The translations under genes and the position numbers were made by a program. The notes beneath the pieces were generated by a model. It saw nothing but the letters and a program-made list of their open reading frames with translations, was not told the DNA's origin and ran no database searches. This document shows positions 1-5,340 of a stretch of DNA of 5,508 nt, in pieces (position 1 is the first letter of the stretch; the number at the start of each line of letters is the position of its first letter). This DNA comes from an uncultured Christensenella sp. (GTDB taxonomy: Bacteria; Bacillota; Clostridia; Christensenellales; Borkfalkiaceae), in NCBI GenBank assembly GCA_910578765.1, contig CAJTRW010000050.1:1-5508 (forward strand), in the 5' to 3' direction.

Positions 1-98
1 TCGGGGGAAGGTGGACTGACCGTAAGGTCAGGACGGATGAGGGGAGATTAATAAAGCCCCTCATCACCGCTAAGCGGAGCTTCTCCCCAAGGAGAAGC
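1..98. repeat. Hairpin-rich dispersed intergenic repeat (inverted pair)
   Basis: No gene is visible here. Three hairpins are packed together: CTGACC/GGTCAG around GTAA (16-31), GATGAGGGG/CCCCTCATC around a 12-nt loop (36-65), and GCTTCTCC/GGAGAAGC around CCAA (79-98). The layout looks like two copies of one short element meeting head to head near position 50. In the minus direction it gives a peptide of the type SPWGEAPLSGDEG, which I recall as a common spurious translation of a dispersed repeat in gut Firmicutes; that recollection cannot be checked here. It directly abuts cassette L1, so it has probably inserted at that cassette's end. The left boundary lies outside the window. Confidence 0.55.
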
Positions 99-247
99 CT
101 TCTTGTAAAGCGCAGGCCGCACAGAAAACCGACGGGCAGTGACGCAACCGGAACTCTGTTCGCCTGCCGTCAAGTATTGGGCAATGTGTGCGGAATCGTT
201 GCCGGAACGCAGCCAAGTGCGGTCAAATAAGATAAAAAACCGCCGCC
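99..247 (-). repeat. Cassette L1: orphan WLRSG...VRPALYKK module
   Basis: This is a minus-strand copy of the cassette family. Read on the minus strand it starts with GGCGGCGGTTTTTT, passes a conserved GGCTGCGTTCCGG, has a variable middle, and ends with CTGTGCGGCCTGCG and CTTTACAAGAAG. From 215 down to 99 it encodes 39 residues: TWLRSG context, 26 variable residues including QYLTAG, then FSVRPALYKK. The protein pattern resembles the C-terminal end of DUF6273-type or lectin-like bacterial surface proteins, as I recall that family. There is no credible start codon or ribosome binding site, and the upstream part of any such protein is absent, so I treat it as an orphan gene end. A TACAAT -10-like box lies 6 bp before the GGCGGCGG edge. 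Positions 199-247 match L2 513-561 at 47 of 49 bases, while the centres differ strongly. Confidence 0.7.
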
Positions 248-276
248 GTTGATATTGTAGCATAGTTTTTCTACCT

Positions 277-397
277 TGTCATCCTGAGCGTTAGCGAAGG
301 ATCTAAAAGATTCTTCACTTTGCACATAATTATTGAAAAGATTCTTCACTTCGTTCAGAATGACAATAAAGTGTGCAAAGCTTCGGACAGAATGACA
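277..397. repeat. Dispersed repeat with imperfect terminal inverted repeats
   Basis: This 121-bp element separates cassettes L1 and L2. Its ends are TGTCATCCTG (277-286) and CAGAATGACA (388-397), inverted repeats matching at 9 of 10 bases. Inside are a 16-bp direct repeat, AAAAGATTCTTCACTT at 305-320 and 336-351, an extra CAGAATGACA at 356-365, and an inverted pair CTTTGCACA/TGTGCAAAG (318-326, 372-380). The minus-strand translation reads VILNEVKNL and FANAQDD, which I recall as the signature of a very widespread short bacterial repeat that is often mis-annotated as protein. It carries no transposase, so if mobile it is non-autonomous. It appears to lie within what would otherwise be a linker of about 36 bp between two cassettes. 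Confidence 0.65.
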
Positions 398-412
398 GTG
401 GATACAACCGCA

Positions 413-561
413 TTTGTGAGTCGCAGGCCGCACAGCTAAATGCACTGATACATACGTGGCATGGGAAGTTCCGCATGCCGTAAGCCAAGGAGCTTTACCG
501 GAAAACATAGGATTACCGGAACGCAGCCAAGTGCGGTCAAATAAGTTAAAAAACCGCCGCC
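413..561 (-). repeat. Cassette L2: orphan WLRSG...VRPATHK module
   Basis: This is the second minus-strand cassette. From 529 down to 413 it encodes 39 residues: TWLRSG context, 27 variable residues including PWLTACG and ATYV, then LAVRPATHK. Like L1 it keeps the frame-restoring 10 bp (ACCGCACTTG on the minus strand) that the right-hand copies lack, so its reading frame runs on from the GGCGGCGG edge as RRRFFNLFDRTWLRSG. The tail after VRPA has drifted (THK instead of LYKK), which fits disruption by the neighbouring 277-397 repeat. No start signal or parent gene is present. Translation in other frames gives a GGGFLSYLTALGCVPAT-like peptide that I take to be spurious, because the WLRSG/VRPA frame is the one shared by all four copies. 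Confidence 0.7.
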
Positions 562-619
562 GCAATAAATTTTACTATACCGCATTAAGTTTGGCAATAA
601 AAAAATTGTATTATATGCA

Positions 620-644
620 AATTCCTATTGACAAAATAGGAATT
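620..644. promoter_or_regulatory. Inverted-repeat operator, probably for an Rrf2-family regulator
   Basis: Perfect 10-bp arms, AATTCCTATT (620-629) and AATAGGAATT (635-644), flank a 5-bp centre. The site covers the -35 box and the first part of the promoter spacer, so a bound protein would block RNA polymerase. The GGAATT half-site and the position before iscS fit Rrf2-family regulators (IscR or CymR type), which control Fe-S or cysteine genes in Firmicutes. The family assignment is inference, because no regulator gene lies in the window. Confidence 0.65.
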
Positions 645-656
645 AAAATTTATAAT
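628..656 (+). promoter_or_regulatory. Sigma-A promoter of iscS-iscU
   Basis: The -35 box TTGACA (628-633) and the -10 box TATAAT (651-656) are both exact consensus and are separated by exactly 17 bp. Transcription should start near 662-664, giving a leader of about 27 nt. A promoter this strong overlapped by an operator implies high expression when derepressed and tight repression otherwise. Confidence 0.85.
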
Positions 657-672
657 TAATTCATACTCAATA

Positions 673-682
673 AATAGGAATT
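673..682 (+). promoter_or_regulatory. Third operator half-site overlapping the iscS ribosome binding site
   Basis: AATAGGAATT recurs here as part of a 15-bp direct repeat, AAATAGGAATTAAAA, at 634-648 and 672-686, 38 bp apart. It may be a second, downstream binding site for the same regulator. The AGGAA inside it (676-680) lies 9 nt before the TTG start and is the only plausible Shine-Dalgarno for iscS. The copy may therefore be conserved partly for translation. Confidence 0.5.
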
Positions 683-689
683 AAAAATT

Positions 690-1880
690 TTGAAAACCGT
701 TTATGTAGACAATGCGGCTACAACCGCTATGAGCGATACGGCAATAAATGCCATGACGCCGTATCTTAAAGAGGTCTTCGGCAATCCGTCGTCGCTGTAT
801 GCGGCGGGGCAGGCTGCCAAGGAAGCGCTTGAAAAGGCGCGCGCCGATATAGCGCAATGCCTTAATGCCGACGTTAAAGAAATTTACTTCACGTCGGGCG
901 GAAGCGAGTCCGACAATCAGGCTATACGTTCCGCGGCGGCTAACGGCGCGCGCAATGGCAAAAGACATATTATAACGACCTCGTTCGAGCATCACGCAGT
1001 GCTTCATACGCTTAAAAAGTTAGAGCAATCCGGAGCAGAGGTCACTTATCTCGACGTTCATTCCGACGGACTTGTAACCGCGCGGCAGGTGGAGGAAGCT
1101 ATCCGCCCCGACACGGCTTTGGTTACGGTAATGTACGCCAATAACGAGGTGGGAACAATCCAGCCCGTACGCGGAATCGGGGAGGTCTGCCGCAGGGCGG
1201 GCGTACCCTTTCATACGGACGCGGTTCAGGCTGTGGGTCATATTCCCGTAGACGTCAAAGCGGACAATATAGATATGCTTTCGCTTTCCGCGCACAAATT
1301 CCACGGACCTAAGGGCGTTGGCGCGCTTTACTGCAAGCGCGGCTTACCTTTAAATTCGTTTATCGAGGGCGGCGCCCAGGAAAGGAACCGCCGCGGCGGT
1401 ACCGAAAACGTGGCGGGAATAGTTTCTATGGCGGCGGCGCTTAAAGAAGCGTGTGCAAATATGCGTAAAGACAACGAAAAACTTTTAAAACTTAGGGACA
1501 GGCTTATCGACGGACTGCTTACAATCCCTTATTCCAAGCTTAACGGGGACAGAAAAAACCGTTTGCCGGGCAACGTAAACATCTGCTTCGAGGGAACGGA
1601 AGGCGAAAGCCTTCTTCTCAATCTCGACAATGCGGGGATATGCGCTTCCAGCGGGTCCGCCTGTACGACAGCCTCGTTGGAGCCGTCACACGTTCTGCTT
1701 GCGTTGGGACTGCCGCATGAAATTGCGCACGGCTCGCTACGTCTTACGCTTTCCGCCGACAACACCGACGAGGATATCGATTATATTTTAAAAGAAGTAC
1801 CCGAGGCGGTTAAAAAGGTGCGCGCTATTTCGTCCTTTTGGGACGATTTGACGTCGGGCAAAACGAAACACTTTATTTAA
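690..1880 (+). CDS. iscS: Cysteine desulfurase, NifS/IscS family
   Basis: This PLP-dependent cytosolic enzyme converts L-cysteine to L-alanine and carries the sulfur as a persulfide to the scaffold IscU. It is 396 residues, the usual length for the family. Visible features are the N-terminal VYVDNAATT, His101 in FEHH, Asn152 in YANNEVGT, Asp177 and Gln180 in HTDAVQ (PLP contacts), the Schiff-base Lys203 in SAHKFHGPKG, RRGGTEN at 235-240, and the catalytic Cys325 in SSGSACT followed by SLEPSHVL. The catalytic loop is of the long group I type, as in NifS and IscS rather than SufS. The start is TTG at 690: a stop (TAG, 675-677) lies just upstream, AGGAA is 9 nt before it, and the family N-terminus begins here. 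It heads a two-gene operon with iscU 10 bp downstream. The nifS name is possible, but no nitrogenase genes are visible, so a housekeeping role is more likely. Confidence 0.95.
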   Translation: MKTVYVDNAATTAMSDTAINAMTPYLKEVFGNPSSLYAAGQAAKEALEKARADIAQCLNADVKEIYFTSGGSESDNQAIRSAAANGARNGKRHIITTSFEHHAVLHTLKKLEQSGAEVTYLDVHSDGLVTARQVEEAIRPDTALVTVMYANNEVGTIQPVRGIGEVCRRAGVPFHTDAVQAVGHIPVDVKADNIDMLSLSAHKFHGPKGVGALYCKRGLPLNSFIEGGAQERNRRGGTENVAGIVSMAAALKEACANMRKDNEKLLKLRDRLIDGLLTIPYSKLNGDRKNRLPGNVNICFEGTEGESLLLNLDNAGICASSGSACTTASLEPSHVLLALGLPHEIAHGSLRLTLSADNTDEDIDYILKEVPEAVKKVRAISSFWDDLTSGKTKHFI

Positions 1881-1890
1881 GGAGAAAATT

Positions 1891-2331
1891 ATGGCACTTT
1901 ACAGTGAAAAGGTTATGGACCATTTCAATAATCCACGCAACGTGGGCATTATCGAGGACGCCGACGGCATAGGGGAAGTAGGAAACGCCAAGTGCGGCGA
2001 TATAATGAAAATTTATCTTAAAATAGACGGAGATATTATTTCCGACGTAAAGTTCAAAACGTTCGGTTGCGGCAGCGCGATAGCTTCTTCGTCTATGGCG
2101 ACCGAGCTTATAAAAGGCAAACCCCTTTCGCAGGCTTTGGAGCTTACAAACAAGGCGGTTGCGGAGGCTTTGGACGGACTTCCCGCGCATAAAATGCACT
2201 GTTCGGTGCTTGCGGAGGAGGCAATCCGCGCTGCTATTAAGGATTATTACGACAAAAACGGAATAGAATACGATAAAATCCTGTTCCCCGACCCTCACGG
2301 GGAGGAGGAGCACCATTTCGAGGAAGATTAA
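1891..2331 (+). CDS. iscU: Fe-S cluster assembly scaffold, IscU/NifU N-terminal type
   Basis: This protein builds [2Fe-2S] or [4Fe-4S] clusters from IscS-derived sulfur and hands them to apoproteins. It is 146 residues, a stand-alone IscU-like domain without the ferredoxin-like or C-terminal NifU domains. The cluster ligands are all present: Cys35 and Asp37 in NAKCGD, Cys60 in TFGCGSAIASSS, and His103-Cys104 in KMHCSVLAEEAI. The LPPVK motif that HscA recognises in proteobacterial IscU is LPAHK here, which fits Firmicutes lacking HscA/HscB. The C-terminal tail after about residue 134 is rich in His and acidic residues (HGEEEHHFEED). The ATG has an excellent Shine-Dalgarno, AAGGAG (1879-1884), 6 nt upstream, which overlaps the iscS stop codon and implies coupled expression. 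An intrinsic terminator follows at once. Confidence 0.94.
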   Translation: MALYSEKVMDHFNNPRNVGIIEDADGIGEVGNAKCGDIMKIYLKIDGDIISDVKFKTFGCGSAIASSSMATELIKGKPLSQALELTNKAVAEALDGLPAHKMHCSVLAEEAIRAAIKDYYDKNGIEYDKILFPDPHGEEEHHFEED

Positions 2332-2336
2332 ATTTT

Positions 2337-2365
2337 AAAGGCGCGGAAAGTATCCGCGCCTTTTT
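2337..2365 (+). terminator. Intrinsic terminator of the iscS-iscU operon
   Basis: An 11-bp perfect stem, AAAGGCGCGGA (2337-2347) with TCCGCGCCTTT (2353-2363), encloses a 5-nt loop and runs into a TTTTT tract (2361-2365). It begins 5 bp after the iscU stop codon. It should end the operon and separate it from the ATPase gene. Confidence 0.92.
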
Positions 2366-2384
2366 CATATACGGCGGACAAGGC

Positions 2385-2404
2385 GCATACAAATAATTGT
2401 ATGC
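2385..2404 (+). promoter_or_regulatory. Palindrome/hairpin covering the ATPase start codon
   Basis: Perfect 8-bp arms, GCATACAA (2385-2392) and TTGTATGC (2397-2404), flank a 4-nt centre, and the ATG (2401-2403) lies in the 3' arm. As RNA it would hide the start codon. As DNA it could be an operator. A weak promoter fit, TTCATA (2364-2369) with an 18-bp spacer and TACAAA (2388-2393), would start transcription near 2400 and make the mRNA almost leaderless. These readings cannot be separated from sequence alone. Confidence 0.45.
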
Positions 2405-5064
2405 AAAATTTCTGTTTTACCGGCGTCGGTCAGACGCTTGAAGCTTTAAAAACCACGCGCGGCGGACTTGATAACGCAGAGGCGGAAAAAAGACTTAAAA
2501 CCCACGGCGAAAACGCGCTTGAAAAAGGCAAAAGCGCGGGGATAATCAAGCTTTTCTTTTTACAGTTCAAGGACGTAATGACCCTGCTTTTAATTGCGGC
2601 GGCGGCGGTTTCCGCGGTTATCGCTTTCATTTCCAAAGACGTAAACGATTTAACTGACACAATAATTATTTTAACCATTATTTTTATGAACGCGCTTGTC
2701 GGCACAATTCAGCAATACCGCGCGGACAAAGCTATCGAAAACCTTAAAAAGCTTTCCGCCTGTACGGTAAAGGTAAGGCGCGGCGGCAAGGAAATTACGC
2801 TTGACAGCACGCTTTTAACCGTAGGCGATATCGTGCTTTTGGAGGAGGGCGACGTCGTTCCCGCCGATTGCAGAATAATAGAGTGCAATAACTTAAAATG
2901 CGACGAGTCCGCCCTTACCGGCGAAAGCGTAAGCGTCGAAAAGGACGCGGAGGCAATCCGCGGCGACAAGGTTGCGCTGGGCGCCATGAAAAACACCCTG
3001 TTCAATTCCACTTACGTGGTTCGCGGCAACGCGACAGCAGTAGTAACGGCGGTGGGCATGGGCACGGAAATGGGCAAAATCGCCGCAATGCTGAAAGAAA
3101 CCAAGGCGACTGGTACTCCGCTTGAAAAAAGCCTGAATAAGCTGGGCAAATTCATATCCGGCTTTGTGCTTGCCGTAACCGCGCTTATTTTCATTGTGGG
3201 GCTTTTCGTGCGCAACGACGGTATACTTAAAAACTTCATGACCTCGGTTGCAATAGCCGTCGCCGCCATACCTGAAGGACTTCCCGCAGTCGTAACCATA
3301 ATAATGGCTATGGGCGTGCAGAGAATGAGCAAGAAAAACGTTGTCATAAGAAAGCTTAAATCCGTCGAAACGCTGGGCGGGTGTACGGTAATCTGCTCCG
3401 ACAAGACGGGCACGCTTACGCAAAATAAAATGCGCGTGGTAAAGGCGTGGGGCAACTTCGCCCCGCTGTCCGTTGACGCGGGCGGCGACGTTGGTATAAA
3501 AATGCTGGAATGTATGACGGCATGCTCCGGCGTGAAGGGTGAAAAGGGAAAATACATCGGCGACCCTACTGAGGTTGCGTTAAAGCTTTACGCGGACAAA
3601 TGCGGGTACGATAAGAACTTTGAAAAGCTTGCGGAAATTCCGTTTACCTCCGAACGCAAGATGATGACCGTCGCGGCGTCCTTCGGCGGCTCGAAATACT
3701 GTTACGTCAAGGGCGCGCCCGACGTCCTTATAAACCGCTGTAATAAAATTATGACCGCATCGGGCGTGCGTGAAATTACCGACGGCGACAGAAAGCGGAT
3801 AACAGCCGAAAATAACGCCATGTCGGACGACGCTTTGCGCGTACTCGGTTTTGCTTACGGCGGCTTCGACGGCGCGGCGAAGGAGGAAAACCTTACCTTC
3901 ATAGGACTGTGCGGCATGAACGACGGACCGAAGAAAGGGGTAAAGGAAGCCGTTGCGGAGTGCAAAACCGCAGGTGTGGCAACCGTAATGATAACTGGCG
4001 ACCACGTCCGCACGGCGTTTTCCATAGCAAAAAATCTCGGAATTGTAGACGATATAAGTCAGGTTGTATCCGGCGACGAGTTCGACGCAATGACCCCGCG
4101 CGAAAGAAACAAGGCAATTAAAAAATACCGCGTATTCGCGCGCGTCTCTCCAAAGCATAAAAACGTGATAGTTGAAGCGCTTAAAAAGAGCGGTGAGGTC
4201 GTGGCAATGACGGGCGACGGCATTAACGACGCGCCCAGCATAAAAAGCGCCGATATAGGTATATCCATGGGCTCGGGCACAGACGTCACGAAAAACGCCT
4301 CCGACATGGTAATAGCCGACGACAACTTTACCACGATAGTTTCCGCCGTGCGCGAGGGCAGAAGAATTTCCGCGAATATAAGAAAGACAATTCAGTTTTT
4401 CCTGTCCACAAACCTTGCGGAAGTACTGGCTATACTTATAGCTTCACTGGCATTTTTCAAATACGATTTTCTGCTGTCGACGCAGCTGCTTTGGCTTAAC
4501 CTTATAACTGACAGCTTCCCCGTGCTTGCGCTTGGTATGGAAAAGGAGGACGCCGACATAATGACGCGTCCGCCCGTCAAAGCGGAAAAAAGTCTGTTTT
4601 CAAAAAGCTCGGTCGGCTTTATAACGTTCTTCGGACTATATATGACCGCCGTCACAATAGGCATATACGCTTTTGCACTTCATTTTTGGGGCAACTCCGC
4701 GGCTACCGCCGTTACGTTTCTTACAATTTCCTTTCTGGAACTGTTTCAGGCGTTCAACATACGTTCGGAAAGACAGTCGCTGTTTAAATGCGGAATTTTC
4801 TCCAACAAGTTACTGCTTGCAACGGTGCTTATCGGCATAATAGTAAACGTTATTTTGGTGGTAAGTCCTCTTTCCCGCGCGTTCGGGCTGTGCAGTTTGT
4901 CGGCGGTTCAGTGGGTTACGGTGTTCGCGCTGTCGTTGACGGTAATACCCGTGGGCGAGCTTTACAAACTTGTTTGGCGTGTATCGGAACGCAAACGGGG
5001 CGGCTTGACAATGCGTCCTTTAAGCTTAACGGCAAAAGTAAAGGGGCGCAAGCGCTCCGCATAA
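2401..5064 (+). CDS. Cation-transporting P2-type ATPase, probably Ca2+ exporting
   Basis: This integral membrane pump uses ATP to move cations, most likely Ca2+, out of the cytoplasm. It is 887 residues, normal for bacterial P2A pumps. In order: cytoplasmic N-terminal region (about 1-50), TM1-2 (about 55-105), actuator domain with TGES (173-176), TM3-4 (about 248-305) with PEGLP (291-295), phosphorylation site Asp334 in DKTGT, DPTEVAL (388-394) and the nucleotide-binding KGAPD (437-441), ITGD (531-534), hinge TGDGINDAP (604-612), then TM5-10 (about 665-860) and a basic C-terminal tail. Residues matching SERCA Ca2+ ligands are present: Glu292, Asn671, Glu674, Asn700, Thr703, Asp704 and Glu780. 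This favours Ca2+ over Na+, K+ or H+, though Mn2+ is possible. The ATG is the first start after an in-frame stop (2329-2331). It has no Shine-Dalgarno, which is odd beside iscU. The gene is intact, with codon use like its neighbours. Confidence 0.93.
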   Translation: MQNFCFTGVGQTLEALKTTRGGLDNAEAEKRLKTHGENALEKGKSAGIIKLFFLQFKDVMTLLLIAAAAVSAVIAFISKDVNDLTDTIIILTIIFMNALVGTIQQYRADKAIENLKKLSACTVKVRRGGKEITLDSTLLTVGDIVLLEEGDVVPADCRIIECNNLKCDESALTGESVSVEKDAEAIRGDKVALGAMKNTLFNSTYVVRGNATAVVTAVGMGTEMGKIAAMLKETKATGTPLEKSLNKLGKFISGFVLAVTALIFIVGLFVRNDGILKNFMTSVAIAVAAIPEGLPAVVTIIMAMGVQRMSKKNVVIRKLKSVETLGGCTVICSDKTGTLTQNKMRVVKAWGNFAPLSVDAGGDVGIKMLECMTACSGVKGEKGKYIGDPTEVALKLYADKCGYDKNFEKLAEIPFTSERKMMTVAASFGGSKYCYVKGAPDVLINRCNKIMTASGVREITDGDRKRITAENNAMSDDALRVLGFAYGGFDGAAKEENLTFIGLCGMNDGPKKGVKEAVAECKTAGVATVMITGDHVRTAFSIAKNLGIVDDISQVVSGDEFDAMTPRERNKAIKKYRVFARVSPKHKNVIVEALKKSGEVVAMTGDGINDAPSIKSADIGISMGSGTDVTKNASDMVIADDNFTTIVSAVREGRRISANIRKTIQFFLSTNLAEVLAILIASLAFFKYDFLLSTQLLWLNLITDSFPVLALGMEKEDADIMTRPPVKAEKSLFSKSSVGFITFFGLYMTAVTIGIYAFALHFWGNSAATAVTFLTISFLELFQAFNIRSERQSLFKCGIFSNKLLLATVLIGIIVNVILVVSPLSRAFGLCSLSAVQWVTVFALSLTVIPVGELYKLVWRVSERKRGGLTMRPLSLTAKVKGRKRSA

Positions 5065-5094
5065 ATTGCCTGTGTTCGTTCTCCGTTATATTTT

Positions 5095-5112
5095 CTTTAC
5101 CGCAAGGTAAAG
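5095..5112 (+). other. Small hairpin with GCAA tetraloop
   Basis: CTTTACC (5095-5101) pairs with GGTAAAG (5106-5112) around GCAA, a GNRA tetraloop. Its 3' arm shares 5109-5112 with the large palindrome that follows, so the two structures cannot both be complete in one RNA. No T-tract follows it, so it is not a terminator by itself. Its role is unknown. Confidence 0.4.
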
Positions 5113-5148
5113 CACAAGCTTCCGCCGTACGGCGGAAGCTTGTGCTTT
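5109..5148. terminator. Perfect 40-bp palindrome after the ATPase gene, terminator-like
   Basis: Every base from 5109 to 5148 pairs across the centre at 5128/5129. The arms begin AAAGCACAAGCTT and the centre is CCGTACGG. In RNA it could extend by one wobble and one G-C pair to 5107-5150. It lies 44 bp after the ATPase stop and probably ends that transcript, but only three T follow the stem (5146-5148, themselves within it), so it is a poor match to a standard intrinsic terminator. It could instead stabilise the mRNA 3' end or act in both directions. Confidence 0.5.
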
Positions 5149-5168
5149 GCATATTAAAATGTTATAAT
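5140..5168 (+). promoter_or_regulatory. Weak promoter-like element before cassette R1
   Basis: TATAAT (5163-5168) sits 6 bp before the cassette's GGCGGCGG edge, the same distance as in the downstream copy. The hexamer 17 bp upstream, TTGTGC (5140-5145), matches the -35 consensus at only 3 of 6 positions and lies in the arm of the palindrome. Confidence 0.3.
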
Positions 5169-5174
5169 ATTTGC

Positions 5175-5340
5175 GGCGGCGGTTTTTTAACTTATTTGGC
5201 TGCGTTCCGGTACTGATGGAAATGACCATTTCTCTTATTACCTGACTGCATCGGGAGTGTATTCTGCTACCTACGCTGCCCGACTGTTAGCTGTGCGGCC
5301 TGCGCTTTACAAAAAAGAGGTGTTGTATTATAATACTCTC
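5175..5340 (+). repeat. Cassette R1: orphan WLRSG...VRPALYKK module plus linker
   Basis: This is the first of two plus-strand units in exact 166-bp tandem. The unit has a conserved left edge (5175-5210, GGCGGCGGTTTTTT to GCTGCGTTCCGG), an 80-bp variable centre (5211-5290), a conserved CTGTGCGGCCTGCG (5291-5304) and a 36-bp linker (5305-5340). From 5197 to 5316 it encodes 40 residues: WLRSG, 27 variable residues including YYLTASG and ATYAARLLA, then VRPALYKK. A TAA at 5188-5190 closes this frame just upstream, and there is no start codon, so it is not a free-standing gene. Compared with L1 and L2 it lacks 10 bp between TTATTTG and GCTGCG. Its centre shares only scattered blocks with R2 (TTACCTGACT, CGACTGTT). 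Confidence 0.72.
5306..5334 (+). promoter_or_regulatory. Promoter-like element in the R1-R2 linker
   Basis: TTTACA (5306-5311), a 17-bp spacer and TATAAT (5329-5334) make a near-consensus sigma-A promoter pointing into R2. Transcription would start near 5341, the first base of the next unit. The -35 box overlaps the LYK codons of R1. Whether it is active is unknown. Confidence 0.5.

Noticed and set aside
48..263. 71-residue minus-strand open frame as a complete small gene
   Set aside because: Its core is the L1 module and its end is translated repeat DNA. No ribosome binding site precedes its ATG, so I describe it as a cassette instead.
170..565. 131-residue minus-strand open frame as a real protein
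   Set aside because: It starts inside cassette L2, runs through the dispersed repeat (VILNEVKNL, FANAQDD) and changes frame relative to the WLRSG/VRPA module of L1. It is a chance join of repeats with no ribosome binding site.
456..659. 67-residue plus-strand open frame before iscS
   Set aside because: It reads L2 antisense and then runs through the promoter and operator, with no Shine-Dalgarno and no recognisable domain.
2893..4158. Several long minus-strand open frames opposite the ATPase
   Set aside because: They are antisense to a conserved, intact P-type ATPase whose GC-rich third positions remove stops on the other strand. None has a recognisable motif or start signal.
4788..5216. 142-residue plus-strand open frame overlapping the ATPase 3' end
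   Set aside because: It lies mostly in another frame of the conserved ATPase TM9-10 region and then crosses the palindrome into the R1 repeat. Its composition and lack of a start signal mark it as a shadow.
5211..5290. Adenine-specific mutagenesis as in a diversity-generating retroelement
   Set aside because: Differences between R1 and R2 centres are spread over all base types and are not confined to A positions. No reverse transcriptase or template repeat is in the window. A retroelement elsewhere cannot be excluded.
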